A stretch of 64,000 bases of DNA from an uncultured Psychroserpens sp. (GCA_947489585.1 CANLEE010000004.1:62001-126000), one strand, 5' to 3'. Positions 36,095-46,340 are shown, numbered from the stretch's first letter. Translations and numbers: made by a program. The notes: generated by a model from the sequence alone, not told the origin.

Positions 36095-37600
36095 ATGATT
36101 TCTACAGAAACTAAAGCGGAAAGGTCTTCTAAGCTTGAACAATATTTCAATCAGTTTAGGCAACATATTATTGGTGTTGACCAAGAATTTGAGTCGCCTT
36201 TTGGGATTCAAAAAATCATCTATACAGACTGGACAGCTTCTGGTCGTTTATATCGACCAATTGAAGAAAAATTGTGTAACGAATTTGGACCTTTTGTAGC
36301 CAATACACATACTGAAACTACGGTATCTGGTACAGCCATGACTAAAGCCTATCATGAAGCAAAACACATTATAAAAGACCATGTCAATTGTAATGATGAA
36401 GATGTACTTATTGTATGTGGTAATGGTATGACTGGTGTTGTAAATAAGTTTCAAAGAATTCTAGGCTTAAAAGTTCCTGAAAATCTTAGAAAGTATACGT
36501 CAGTCCCAGATGAAATTCGTCCAGTGGTTTTTATCACACATATGGAGCATCATTCTAATCAAACATCTTGGTTAGAAACGATTGCCAAAGTTGAAGTTAT
36601 TCCACCAGATGAGAGAGGACTATTCAGTTTAAAGAACTTAGAAGGTTTATTAGAAAAATATAAAGACTGTACACTTAAAATTGCTTCTATTATTGGCGGC
36701 TCTAATGTCACAGGTATTCAAACGCCTCATCATGATATTGCAGAGTTAATGCATAAACATGGAGGTGTGTGTTTTGTCGATTTTGCTTGCTCAGCACCTT
36801 ATGTTGATATTGATATGCATCCTGAAAATGAATTGCAAAGTTTGGATGCTATTTTCTTTTCACCGCATAAGTTTTTAGGAGGACCAGGCACATCAGGTGT
36901 TTTGATTTTTAATAAGAAATTGTATAAAAACATGATTCCTGACTGTCCAGGAGGAGGAACAGTAAGTTGGACTAACCCTTGGGGAGAGCATAAATACATA
37001 GATAATATTGAAGATCGTGAAGATGGTGGAACACCTGGGTTTTTGCAAACCATAAAAACAGCGTTATCAATTAAGCTTAAGGAACAAATGGGAGTTGATA
37101 ACATTCTCAAGCGTGAGCATGAAATTGTAAATACCATTTTTAATGCATTATCTTCTGAAGAAAACTTGCATATTCTAGCAGGACAGCATCAAGATAGATT
37201 AGGTGTGATTTCATTCTATATTGATGACTTACATTATAACTTAGGTGTGAAACTATTAAATGACCGTTTTGGGATACAAACACGTGGTGGTTGTAGTTGT
37301 GCAGGTACTTATGGTCATTTTTTACTCCACGTTGATCAGCAAACCAGTAATGAGTTAACTAATGAGATTTCTATTGGTGATTTGGTACGTAAACCAGGTT
37401 GGATTCGTATGTCTATACATCCAACAACAACAAATGAAGAGATAGATTTTGTTTGTGAGAGTATTAGTGCATTAGCCCAAAATCATGACGAATGGTCTAA
37501 AGACTATAATTACGTAGGAAAAACGAATGAGTTTATTCATAAGTCATTAAAAGATAAAGAAGAGAACAATAGCCAAATTGATGATTGGTTTTCACTTTAA
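36095..37600 (+). CDS. Class V aminotransferase (cysteine-desulfurase-like fold)
   Basis: A PLP-dependent enzyme of fold type I. Seen: YTDWTASGRLYRPIE near residues 43-57, HHSNQTSWLE near 152-161, DFACSAP with Asp229 that holds the pyridine nitrogen, and the PLP lysine in SPHKF (Lys259). A Cys pair in GGCSCAG near 408-414 recalls the Cys that many SufS/IscS-like proteins use, but here it may not be catalytic. The length of 501 aa is longer than SufS. Its substrate is unknown. It starts 24 bp after glmM and may be the last gene of that operon. Confidence 0.8.
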   Translation: MISTETKAERSSKLEQYFNQFRQHIIGVDQEFESPFGIQKIIYTDWTASGRLYRPIEEKLCNEFGPFVANTHTETTVSGTAMTKAYHEAKHIIKDHVNCNDEDVLIVCGNGMTGVVNKFQRILGLKVPENLRKYTSVPDEIRPVVFITHMEHHSNQTSWLETIAKVEVIPPDERGLFSLKNLEGLLEKYKDCTLKIASIIGGSNVTGIQTPHHDIAELMHKHGGVCFVDFACSAPYVDIDMHPENELQSLDAIFFSPHKFLGGPGTSGVLIFNKKLYKNMIPDCPGGGTVSWTNPWGEHKYIDNIEDREDGGTPGFLQTIKTALSIKLKEQMGVDNILKREHEIVNTIFNALSSEENLHILAGQHQDRLGVISFYIDDLHYNLGVKLLNDRFGIQTRGGCSCAGTYGHFLLHVDQQTSNELTNEISIGDLVRKPGWIRMSIHPTTTNEEIDFVCESISALAQNHDEWSKDYNYVGKTNEFIHKSLKDKEENNSQIDDWFSL

Positions 37601-37886
37601 ACGCCTTATTTTTTGTCTAAAATGAGCTTAATAGTACTTTGTTTAGCTATACAAACCTAATTTTACTGTCATTATACCCATACAATACCACAACAATTAG
37701 GTATTGAATTCATTCCATCCGTATAATTTGTAGTTTTTTTTTGTCTATAACGCATTAAAAATGAAGATATCTTAAGGGTTTCTTAATATTTTGCGTTTTT
37801 TTTTGAATTGTATATTTTTTGTATAGGCTTTTTCTAAGGAATTATCAGTTGCATCGTATAAGTTTACTACATAACAATCAATCTAT

Positions 37887-40800
37887 ATGACAACAAAACT
37901 TTTTACGCTGTTACTTTTACTTTTTACTTCTTTTGCTTTTAGCCAAGATGTTACAGTAACTGGAACAGTTACAGATCAAGCAACCGGACAACCCATTCCT
38001 GGGGTTAATGTGTTAGTTAAGAACACTACTAATGGTGCTTCAACAGATTTTGATGGAAATTTTTCAATTTCAAATGTTCCTATCAATTCAGTAATTGTCT
38101 TTTCTTATTTGGGATATAAAGATTATGAAGTTACTGTAACCAGTGCAAACGCTTTATTGATTGCTTTGGTAGAAGATGCACAATCTTTAAATGAAGTCGT
38201 AGTTATCGGGTACGGTACACAACGAAAAAAGGAAACAACAGGCGCCGTATCTGTTGTAAGCTCAGAAACTATTGAAAACCTCAAGCCAACTAGGATTGAG
38301 CAAGCCTTACAAGGGCAAGTTGCAGGTGTGAATATTTCATCTAACTCTGGTTCTCCCGGAGCATCATCAACTATTAGTATTAGAGGTATTTCTACAAATG
38401 GTGACAGTCGTCCACTTATATTAGTGGATGGCAATGTCATTGAAGATCTTAGTGTTATTAATCCTGGTGATATTGAAACAGTTAATGTTTTGAAAGATGC
38501 TACCGCTGGAATCTATGGGGTTAGAGCTGCCAATGGTGTTATTCTTATCACGACTAAATCTGGACGTAAGGAAATGCCTTTGACAGTAGAATATAATGCT
38601 TACACAGGTATTCAAGAAACGACACGTAAGATTCCCGTATTAAATGCTACAGAATATGCGCTTTTAGTTAATGAAGCTTTTGTTGCTGGAGGACAAAGCC
38701 CTCAATTTACAAATATTGCTGATTTAGGTGTTGGAACAGATTGGCAAGATCAAGTTTTCGAGTCAGCGCCAGTATTTAATCATGCTATAACGTTAAAAGG
38801 TGGAAAAGAAAAATCAACATACGCTTTTGGATCCTCATTCTTGTCTCAAGATGGAATTGTAGGAGGCAATAAGAACAATTTTACTCGTTTTACCAAGCGT
38901 GGTAGTTACAGCCTTGATTTTCTAGATAACTTTAAAGTCAATGCTGGGTTAATTTATACACATACTAATAAAAGAAATTTAAGTGAAAATGCTTTAGGGT
39001 CAGTGCTATTTAATGCTTTAAACATGGATCCAACAAAAAGGGTAAGAAATGAATCAGGAGGATTCTCAATTGCTGAAGGTTTAGGTAACGAAGTTATTAA
39101 CCCAATTGCACAATTGAGAGGTACTTTTGATCGTACTAAAGTAGATAGAATAAGTGGTAACGCTGGTTTGTCTTATAAGTTTTTAGATCACTTTACGGCT
39201 CAAGCTAATATTCAAGCAAATTATTCTCAAGTTAAAGGAAAGGTATTTAGACCTGTAGCTGACTTTGGTAGCGGTAAAGTTTTTAATGTTGATAGAAGTG
39301 AGGTTGTGGAAACATTTAATGTGTTTAGAGATTATACATTTGATGCGTTTTTGACTTATGAAAATGTATTTAATGATGTTCATAATTTAAAAGTATTACT
39401 AGGTACTTCTGTTTTTCAAACTACGGGAATATTTACAGGTAATAGAGCTTTTGATATTTCTGGAAATTCAGTTGAAAATGCTAGTGTAGCATTAGCTCAG
39501 GATGCAGAAAACATTAATCAAGAGCTAGGCTTTGACCCAAGATTCGATTCAAGGTTATTGTCTTATTTCTCAAGAGTACAATATAATTATGATGGTAAAT
39601 ATTTGTTATCAGCAGTGATTCGTCGAGATGGTTCTACAAAATTTGGTCCTGAAAACAGATTTGGTTATTTCCCATCAGGGTCGTTAGGTTGGATTGCTTC
39701 CGAGGAAGACTTTTTAAGTGATAATAGCTTTATAGATTTTCTCAAATTAAGAGTATCTTATGGTATTCTTGGTAATGATAGAATAGCCGATTTCGGTTTT
39801 GTGTCTTTATTAGATGGAGAAGGAACTTATGTTTTTGATGACGGTATTATTTCAGGAGCAGCATTAGGGCCAGTAGCAAACCCAGAGATTAGATGGGAAA
39901 AACAAAAAACATTTGATATTGGTGTTGATTTAAGGTTTTTAGATAATAAATTTGATGTTACGGCAGATTATTTTAAACGTACTACAGAAGATTTATTAGT
40001 CACACCACAAGTTTCAGGTATATTAGGTGTAGGTGCTCCTGGAGCAGCGCCACCAGTAGTAAATGGTGGAGAAGTAGAAAACTCAGGATTTGAATTAGCC
40101 ATTGGGTATACCAATAGAGTATCTGATGACTTTAAATTCAGTGTGAGGTATAATATAACAACGATTAACAACGAAGTACTTTCTGTTAATACGGAAGGTG
40201 GATTTATAGTTGGTGGAGCATTTGGCGTTGGCCAAGATCCACCATCTCGAATGGAAGCAGGGTTCCCGATTGGATATTTCCGAGGATTTAGAACAGCTGG
40301 GATATATCAAACACAAGCCGAAGTTGATGCCTCTACAACAATAAATGATCAGGTGCAACCTGGAGATTTAATATTTGTTGATATCAATAATGATGGTGTG
40401 ATTGATGATGATGACAGAACATATATAGGAGACCCAATACCAGATGCTACAATGGGACTTAATTTTTCTGTAGATTATAAAAACTTTGATTTTTCTGCCT
40501 ATGCTTTTGCTTCAGTTGGAAATGAGATAGTAAGAAATTATGAACGTAATCAGTCATTAACAAATAGAAGTGTAACATTTTTAGATCGTTGGACTGGCCC
40601 TGGAACTTCTAACACCGATCCTAGAGTGACTACAGGCGCTACATCTAATGGGTTATTCTCAGATTATTTCGTTGAAGATGGCTCTTTTGTGCGTTTACAA
40701 AATGTACAATTGGGATATACGTTTAATCAATCAGAGACATCTAAACTAGATAAGTTTCGTATATATGTCTCAGCTAGTAACTTAGTTACGTTAACAGAGT

Positions 40801-40913
40801 ATAGAGGCTATGATCCAACAGCTTCATCTGGAGCGCCAATTGGAGGCGGAATAGACCAAGGGTTTTATCCAAGCCCACAAACATATTTACTTGGAGTTAA
40901 CTTAAAATTTTAA
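37887..40913 (+). CDS. SusC/RagA family TonB-linked outer membrane transporter
   Basis: A 1008-aa outer-membrane channel that, with its SusD partner, imports oligosaccharides or other large nutrients using TonB energy. Seen: a signal peptide (1-19), a carboxypeptidase-D-like regulatory domain (about 23-100: TGTVTDQATGQPIPGVNVLV), the TonB box and plug region with VVIGYGTQRKKETTGAVS, then IRGISTNGDSRPLILVDG and the 22-strand barrel. No STN domain precedes it, so it is unlikely to signal through an anti-sigma factor. The SusD gene begins 6 bp later. I found no exact TAnnTTTG box in the 286 bp upstream. Confidence 0.95.
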   Translation: MTTKLFTLLLLLFTSFAFSQDVTVTGTVTDQATGQPIPGVNVLVKNTTNGASTDFDGNFSISNVPINSVIVFSYLGYKDYEVTVTSANALLIALVEDAQSLNEVVVIGYGTQRKKETTGAVSVVSSETIENLKPTRIEQALQGQVAGVNISSNSGSPGASSTISIRGISTNGDSRPLILVDGNVIEDLSVINPGDIETVNVLKDATAGIYGVRAANGVILITTKSGRKEMPLTVEYNAYTGIQETTRKIPVLNATEYALLVNEAFVAGGQSPQFTNIADLGVGTDWQDQVFESAPVFNHAITLKGGKEKSTYAFGSSFLSQDGIVGGNKNNFTRFTKRGSYSLDFLDNFKVNAGLIYTHTNKRNLSENALGSVLFNALNMDPTKRVRNESGGFSIAEGLGNEVINPIAQLRGTFDRTKVDRISGNAGLSYKFLDHFTAQANIQANYSQVKGKVFRPVADFGSGKVFNVDRSEVVETFNVFRDYTFDAFLTYENVFNDVHNLKVLLGTSVFQTTGIFTGNRAFDISGNSVENASVALAQDAENINQELGFDPRFDSRLLSYFSRVQYNYDGKYLLSAVIRRDGSTKFGPENRFGYFPSGSLGWIASEEDFLSDNSFIDFLKLRVSYGILGNDRIADFGFVSLLDGEGTYVFDDGIISGAALGPVANPEIRWEKQKTFDIGVDLRFLDNKFDVTADYFKRTTEDLLVTPQVSGILGVGAPGAAPPVVNGGEVENSGFELAIGYTNRVSDDFKFSVRYNITTINNEVLSVNTEGGFIVGGAFGVGQDPPSRMEAGFPIGYFRGFRTAGIYQTQAEVDASTTINDQVQPGDLIFVDINNDGVIDDDDRTYIGDPIPDATMGLNFSVDYKNFDFSAYAFASVGNEIVRNYERNQSLTNRSVTFLDRWTGPGTSNTDPRVTTGATSNGLFSDYFVEDGSFVRLQNVQLGYTFNQSETSKLDKFRIYVSASNLVTLTEYRGYDPTASSGAPIGGGIDQGFYPSPQTYLLGVNLKF

Positions 40914-40919
40914 AACACT

Positions 40920-42377
40920 ATGAAACAGATAAAAATTAATAGCATAGTAGTCTTGGCATTAATGATGTTTTCTTCTTGTGGGGATGACTTTATTGATGTA
41001 GATCCTCAGAATGCAAGTTCAGATACCTTTTTTAATACTGAAGAAGACTATCAATCAGCATTAATTGCGGCTTATGATCCTTTACACTCTACATACCTTA
41101 ATGTGATGTTGGGTGAGATTGCTTCAGATAATACTCTAGCTGGAGGAGAAAGCGCAACAGACGTACCTGGTATACAGGAAATAGATGATATGATTCATAC
41201 ATCTACAAATAGTCAATTAAGAGATATTTGGAGTTGGATGTATGGAGGTGTCAATAGAACAAACTTTATTATGGAATTTCAGGACAAAATTGATTTTCCA
41301 AATAAAAACTCAGTGCTTGCTCAAACGCGGTTTTTGAGAGCGTACTATTATTTTGAATTAGTGAAGTGGTTTGGAGACGTTCCTTTTGCTGTAGATACTA
41401 GAATAAATTTTGGTGATCAATTCGGAATTGAAAGAACACCAAAAGCAGAAATTTATGCGCAAATGGAAGCCGATTTAATATTTGCTGCCGATAATTTAAC
41501 TTATACAGCTTCAGAGACAGGTAGAGTAACAAAAGGAGCTGCTCAAGCTTTACTTGGAAAAGTATATTTATTCCAAGATAAGTTTGCCGAGGCTTCCACT
41601 GTTTTAGAAAGCCTAATAGCTAATGGTCCATATGATTTATTAGCAGACTATTCAACAATGTTTGAAAATGACAATGAGAACAATATCGAATCTGTGTTTG
41701 AAGTACAATATTCTGATGAAGAAGGTGCAGGTTTTGGATGTTTGCAATGTAGTGAAGGAAATGTTGCTGTTGGATTTAATGGTATAAGAAATTATACAGG
41801 TCCTTTATTTGAATCTGGTTTCAGCTTTAATGTTCCTGTTCAAGAAGTAGTAGATGCTTTTGAAGATGGTGATTTACGTAAGGATATCGCAATTCTAGAT
41901 ATTGATACTTGGTCTACAGATACTGGAGCAACATTTGCCACTGGTTTTGAACATACTGGATATTACAATCGCAAATACATTTCTAGAAAAGGGGATTTAA
42001 ATACAGGTGATGCAAATTTAACGAACCCTAATAACTATAGAGCTATCCGATTTGCTGATGTCTTGCTCATGGCAGCTGAAGCACTAAATCGCGGAGGAAT
42101 TAATGATATGCAAGCTCAAACACATTTAAACAGAGTTCGTAATAGAGCAGGCTTAGCTGATGTTGGCTTTACTGGAACGAACTTAACTGATGCTATTTAT
42201 AATGAGCGTCGTGTAGAATTAGTTGGTGAAGGACATCGTTTCTTTGACTTAGTTAGAACAGGAAGAGCTTCACAAGAAATTGATGGCTTTCAATCTGGAA
42301 AACATGAATTATTCCCAATTCCTTTAATTGAGATACAGCTTGCAGGTGATGTTTGGGAGCAAAATCCAGGATACTAA
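40920..42377 (+). CDS. SusD/RagB family nutrient-binding outer membrane lipoprotein
   Basis: Surface lid and ligand-binding partner of the SusC transporter. Seen: a lipobox with Cys20 (SSCGDDF), with acidic residues behind the Cys as in the Bacteroidetes export signal; SusD helices with FLRAYYYFELVKWFGDVPF near 140; TPR-like repeats, GKVYLFQDKFAEA near 217; and the C-terminal ERRVELVGEGHRFFDLVRTG. The 485-aa length is typical. It starts 6 bp after susC. The ligand is unknown. Confidence 0.95.
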   Translation: MKQIKINSIVVLALMMFSSCGDDFIDVDPQNASSDTFFNTEEDYQSALIAAYDPLHSTYLNVMLGEIASDNTLAGGESATDVPGIQEIDDMIHTSTNSQLRDIWSWMYGGVNRTNFIMEFQDKIDFPNKNSVLAQTRFLRAYYYFELVKWFGDVPFAVDTRINFGDQFGIERTPKAEIYAQMEADLIFAADNLTYTASETGRVTKGAAQALLGKVYLFQDKFAEASTVLESLIANGPYDLLADYSTMFENDNENNIESVFEVQYSDEEGAGFGCLQCSEGNVAVGFNGIRNYTGPLFESGFSFNVPVQEVVDAFEDGDLRKDIAILDIDTWSTDTGATFATGFEHTGYYNRKYISRKGDLNTGDANLTNPNNYRAIRFADVLLMAAEALNRGGINDMQAQTHLNRVRNRAGLADVGFTGTNLTDAIYNERRVELVGEGHRFFDLVRTGRASQEIDGFQSGKHELFPIPLIEIQLAGDVWEQNPGY

Positions 42378-42395
42378 AAAAATAAAATTGATATT

Positions 42396-44417
42396 ATGAA
42401 AACAATAAAATACGTATTAAGTCTTTTTGTAGCGATAAGTTTGTTTACTGGCTGTCAAAATGACGATGACAATTTAGATGTCCTGAATGATATAGCAGCT
42501 CCAACTGAGGTATCTGCGGTATTTAATATATCACAAGACAATACAGGAACAGTTTCAATAACGCCTAATGCCGTTGGTGCAGTAAGCTACAATATAACTC
42601 TTGGAGACGGTACTGAAACACCTGTAGCAGTAAATCAGGGTGAAAATGCAGAACATGTATATGATGAAGGTACTTACACTGTAACTATACAAGCTGTTAG
42701 TGCAACTGGACTAACAACTGAGGCTACACAACAATTAGTCGTGTCGTTTCGTGCTCCAGAAAATTTAACTATAACTGCTGAGATCGATGCTTCTAATCCG
42801 TTTCAAGTAAACGTTTCTGCTTCGGCGGATTACGCGGCATCATTTGAAGTGTATTTTGATTCGTCTAATCCAGATGAAGAGGCTACGCCATTGGCCTTAA
42901 ATGATACAGTAAACTTTGAATATGATCTCGTAGGCGATTATACAGTTAGAGTAGTAGCACTTAGTGGTGGTGTTGAATCTAGTGAAGATACAGTGGTTGT
43001 GACTATCACGTCACCTACAGAGCTACCTATCGATTTTGAAATTTTTGACACGACTGTGTTCTTTGGTTTTGGAGGAGCATCTGGTGATGTCATTGATAAC
43101 CCAGATACTAACGGAAATGAATCAGCTAAAGTGGCTCAAATAATTAAAGGAGCTCCAGAAGTATGGGCAGGTAACGTTATTGAATTGTCTGCGCCTATAG
43201 ATTTTAGTACTAAGAAAGTGATGAAGTTTGATGTATGGTCACCACGTCCAGGAGGAACATTTACATTAAAATTAGAAAACCTTACCGATCCAAATATCTT
43301 TATTGAAGTTGGTACCACCTTAGTTGGAAATAGTCAATGGGAAGAAGTTTCAATTGATCTAAGTGGGATTGCGAACTTGGAAACGGAATCATTTCAAAAA
43401 ATAGTATGGTTCTTTGATCTTGGCACAGCAGGAGATGGTAGTGCAGATTGGACATTCTATATAGATAATATTAGACAAGACTTTGCAGGAGTTGTAGTGT
43501 CACAAATTGTTGAAGATTTTGAAGGTACTGTACCAACATTTACTGTTTTTGGAAATATTGCAGATACACAAGTAGTTACTAATCCAGATATGTCAGGAAT
43601 TAACACAAGTGCTAATGTTGCACAATTGACAAAGTCTAATGGATCTGAAGTATGGGCAGGAACCTTCTTTGAATTAGGTTCTCCTTTAGATTTAGCATCC
43701 TTTGGACAAATGAATGTAAAAACATGGTCTCCTACAGCTGGAATTACCGTTAAGTTTAAATTAGAAAACACAGATGCTAGTATCACTTATGAGGGCGATG
43801 TTGTGACAACAGTAGCTAATGAATGGGAAAATCTATTATATGATTTTACTGAAGCGCCTATGGCAGATTATGTTCGACTAGTGATATTCTTCGATTTTGG
43901 AAATCCAGGAGATGATTCTCTATACTATTATGATGACATTGAATTGGTAGGAACGCAGCAAGATTTTTCATTCCAAGACTTTGAAGCTGCAGCACCAACG
44001 TTTACAGTATTCGGAAATATTGCAGACACACAGGTTGTAGCTAACCCAGATATGTCTGGAGTTAATACAACTGCAAATGTAGCTCAGTTAACTAAATCAG
44101 CTGGATCTGAAGTTTGGGCAGGAACCTTTTTTGAAGTAGCAGATCCTTTAGATTTAACATCCTATAATCAAATTAGTGTAAAGACTTGGTCTCCAACTAG
44201 TGGAATTACAGTGAAATTGAAGCTAGAAAATGCTGATGCTAGTATTACGCATGAAATGGATATTACAAACTCAGTTGCCAATAGTTGGGAAGAATTAGTT
44301 TATGATTTCTCAGCAGCTCCTGCAGCAGATTATGTAAGAGTAGTCATATTCTTCGATTTTGGAACTGCTGGAGATGATTCAGTTTATTATTTTGACGAAT
44401 ATACACTTACCAATTAA
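42396..44417 (+). CDS. Surface lipoprotein with PKD-like domains and three tandem putative glycan-binding modules
   Basis: A 673-aa putative surface glycan-binding lipoprotein of the uptake locus. Seen: a lipobox with Cys20 (FTGCQNDDD), two PKD-like Ig domains (about 35-125 and 125-210), then three related beta-sandwich modules beginning near residues 213 (DFEIFDTTVFFG), 374 (DFEGTVPTFTVFG) and 528 (DFEAAAPTFTVFG). The last two are highly alike; the first is more diverged. Each has a WAGxxxEL/FEL stretch and ends in a VxFFDFG-type strand, as in CBM-like jelly rolls. No enzyme motif. It starts 18 bp after susD. The ligand is inferred to be a polysaccharide only from context. Confidence 0.8.
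   Translation: MKTIKYVLSLFVAISLFTGCQNDDDNLDVLNDIAAPTEVSAVFNISQDNTGTVSITPNAVGAVSYNITLGDGTETPVAVNQGENAEHVYDEGTYTVTIQAVSATGLTTEATQQLVVSFRAPENLTITAEIDASNPFQVNVSASADYAASFEVYFDSSNPDEEATPLALNDTVNFEYDLVGDYTVRVVALSGGVESSEDTVVVTITSPTELPIDFEIFDTTVFFGFGGASGDVIDNPDTNGNESAKVAQIIKGAPEVWAGNVIELSAPIDFSTKKVMKFDVWSPRPGGTFTLKLENLTDPNIFIEVGTTLVGNSQWEEVSIDLSGIANLETESFQKIVWFFDLGTAGDGSADWTFYIDNIRQDFAGVVVSQIVEDFEGTVPTFTVFGNIADTQVVTNPDMSGINTSANVAQLTKSNGSEVWAGTFFELGSPLDLASFGQMNVKTWSPTAGITVKFKLENTDASITYEGDVVTTVANEWENLLYDFTEAPMADYVRLVIFFDFGNPGDDSLYYYDDIELVGTQQDFSFQDFEAAAPTFTVFGNIADTQVVANPDMSGVNTTANVAQLTKSAGSEVWAGTFFEVADPLDLTSYNQISVKTWSPTSGITVKLKLENADASITHEMDITNSVANSWEELVYDFSAAPAADYVRVVIFFDFGTAGDDSVYYFDEYTLTN
43515..44414 (+). 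repeat. In-gene tandem repeat, two close copies of 154 codons
   Basis: The segments starting at 43515 and 43977 are in-frame copies 462 bp apart, both encoding PTFTVFGNIADTQVV, then MSG, then EVWAGTFFE. A third, more diverged copy starts at 43032. This is domain duplication within the lipoprotein. Confidence 0.8.
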
Positions 44418-44435
44418 TTTGAAAATAACGTAATT

Positions 44436-45347
44436 ATGAAACATTTAAAATATCTAATCGTATTATCTTTTTTAATGGCGTCATTTTTCGCATGCCAAGA
44501 TGAAGATCAAGAATTTGGTGATATCATAGCACCAACTAACATACAAATCGAAATTGATAAAGTAGGTGCTGATGCTGATAATCCTAATGGGGATGGAAGC
44601 GGAACAGTAAATTTTACAGCGACAGCTGATAATGCAATAACCTTTCACTTTGTCATTCAAAACCAGACAAAATTGGCTGATGGAGGAAGTGTATCGCATG
44701 ATTTTACCTTACTTGGAGACAACTCGTATACAGTTACCGTAATTGCTTTTGGAACTGGCGGTATATCTACTAGCAAAAGTGTAGTTGTTGATGTGCTATC
44801 ACTTTATGAACCCCCTGCAGATTTATTAGAAATGTTGCATGGTTCAGGATCACGAGTATGGCGAATTAAATCTGAAGTGGATAATCATTTCGGACTAGGA
44901 CCAGTAGGAGGCGATAATCCATTCAGTTTTTTCGGGGCACCAGCTGAATCCAAAGCAGGCGTTGGAATGTATGATGATCGTTATGTTTTTAATGCAGACG
45001 GAACGTTTACGCATATTACAGATAGTACCAATGATGATCCAACAGAAGATACTAGTGGAACCGTTTTTGGACGTGAAGTCTTAATTGACGAGTTAGGAGG
45101 TTCGGGAGGTGAAGCAGATGGTGCAGACATATTAAACTTAATTTATAGTGATTATTCTGAGCAATGGTCGTTATCTGCTCCTGGAGGAGTAGAAACCATT
45201 AGTCTTTCGGGCTTAGCATTTATGGGTTATTATATTGGTGGAGATCACAAATATATAATTGTGAGTAGATCTGCTAATGAAATGACAGTTAAGTCAACAG
45301 ATGGTAATGGAGAGTTTGATTGGGGCTTTGTTTTAACTGCAGAATAA
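44436..45347 (+). CDS. Lipoprotein of the SusC/SusD locus, PKD-like N-terminus
   Basis: A 303-aa lipoprotein: lipobox with Cys20 (FFACQDEDQE), again with acidic residues behind it, so probable surface display. Residues 30-125 form a PKD-like Ig domain (TVNFTATADNAITFHFVIQ). The C-terminal half (about 130-303) has LHGSGSRVWRIKSEVDNH near 131-148 and a beta-rich domain that I cannot name; similar C-terminal parts occur in other flavobacterial polysaccharide-locus lipoproteins. It is the last gene of the four-gene locus and is followed by a strong terminator. Confidence 0.72.
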   Translation: MKHLKYLIVLSFLMASFFACQDEDQEFGDIIAPTNIQIEIDKVGADADNPNGDGSGTVNFTATADNAITFHFVIQNQTKLADGGSVSHDFTLLGDNSYTVTVIAFGTGGISTSKSVVVDVLSLYEPPADLLEMLHGSGSRVWRIKSEVDNHFGLGPVGGDNPFSFFGAPAESKAGVGMYDDRYVFNADGTFTHITDSTNDDPTEDTSGTVFGREVLIDELGGSGGEADGADILNLIYSDYSEQWSLSAPGGVETISLSGLAFMGYYIGGDHKYIIVSRSANEMTVKSTDGNGEFDWGFVLTAE

Positions 45348-45393
45348 AAGTATTTTTAAAATAAATATTTATTTGATTAGTAGAGTTGTTTGA

Positions 45394-45433
45394 AAAAAAG
45401 AACCGATAGTATTAATGCTATCGGTTCTTTTAT
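45394..45433. terminator. Strong bidirectional terminator
   Basis: A perfect 14-bp stem (45396-45409 with 45418-45431, AGAACCGATAG / CTATCGGTTCT) with A and T runs and an 8-nt loop. It ends the SusC/SusD locus and also the opposing LpxL-type gene, whose stop codon it overlaps. Confidence 0.88.
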
Positions 45434-46332
45434 TAGTTGACTTTTTTATAATCCTCAGGTGATTTGTCTTTATGCTTCCAACGCTTATGTGTCCATAAAT
45501 AATATTGAGGGGCTTCATGAATTTGCTTTTCAACTAAGCGAAAAAAATGGTCTGTAATTTCAAAATTCTCATGTGCTTTTGCATTTTCTGTAATGGTTTC
45601 AAAGGTGGTTTCATAATAACCACGTTTGAGACGTTTTACTCTAAAAAATACAACGGTCATATCTAAACGTTTTGCTAGCATTTCGGCACCTGTATGCATT
45701 GGTACGGTGTATCCCATAAAATCACCCCAATGCAATGCTTTTCTTGATTTTGCAGACTGGTCTGAAACAAAGCCACACATAAACGATTTGCCACTTACTT
45801 TAGCTCTCATTAAAATAGGAATGGTTTCTTTGGTTGTGATTAAATGGCTATTGTATTTTGCACGTATACGTTTTATTAATTTATCAAAATGCTTATTTGC
45901 TAAGCGTTTATAAACCGCATAACCTTTGTTTTCAATATAACTTTGTAGAACAAATATCCATTCCCAACTGCCATAGTGTGCACACATTAATGCAACATTT
46001 CGGTCGTTCTTTTCTAAATCCTGTAATAATTCTACGTTAGTAAATTTAAACCGTTTCAACATTTGTGCTTCAGTAATAGTTAAAGATTTAATAGCTTCTA
46101 CCATCATATCACAAAAGTGGTGGTAGAATTTTTTGGTGATAAGGTTGATTTCTTTATCACTTTTTTCAGGAAATACTAATCTTAAGTTATATTGAACTGT
46201 TTTTTTTCGATATCCGAAAACACGATAAATAAAGAGATAAAGGACATCTGAAAACGCATATAATGCTCTAAACGGAAGAATAGAAACTAGCCATAAAAAC
46301 GGATATGCTAAAATGTAAACGAGAAATTGCAT
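45433..46332 (-). CDS. Lysophospholipid acyltransferase (LpxL/HtrB-type lipid A acyltransferase)
   Basis: Predicted late acyltransferase that adds a secondary acyl chain to lipid A at the inner membrane. From the ATG at 46332 (MQFLVYILAYPFLWL...) it is 299 aa. An extended reading to 46407 is unlikely, because a -7 box lies between the two starts. Seen: an N-terminal membrane anchor and the catalytic HX4E motif in CAHYGSWEW (His119, Glu124 from the chosen start), then VSDQSAKSRKALHWGDFMG and the late LWTHKRWKHK, all family features. It is divergent from rhomboid with a 46-bp gap. Confidence 0.88.
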   Translation of the reverse strand: MQFLVYILAYPFLWLVSILPFRALYAFSDVLYLFIYRVFGYRKKTVQYNLRLVFPEKSDKEINLITKKFYHHFCDMMVEAIKSLTITEAQMLKRFKFTNVELLQDLEKNDRNVALMCAHYGSWEWIFVLQSYIENKGYAVYKRLANKHFDKLIKRIRAKYNSHLITTKETIPILMRAKVSGKSFMCGFVSDQSAKSRKALHWGDFMGYTVPMHTGAEMLAKRLDMTVVFFRVKRLKRGYYETTFETITENAKAHENFEITDHFFRLVEKQIHEAPQYYLWTHKRWKHKDKSPEDYKKVN

Positions 46333-46340
46333 TAATGTGT

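Noticed and set aside
36095..37600. Calling the class V aminotransferase SufS or IscS
   Set aside because: The length (501 aa) and motif spacing differ and no suf or isc gene is beside it.
37601..37886. Bacteroidetes-type promoter before susC
   Set aside because: Candidates such as TATATTTTTTG and TATAATTTG have the wrong spacing for TAnnTTTG, so no box was called.
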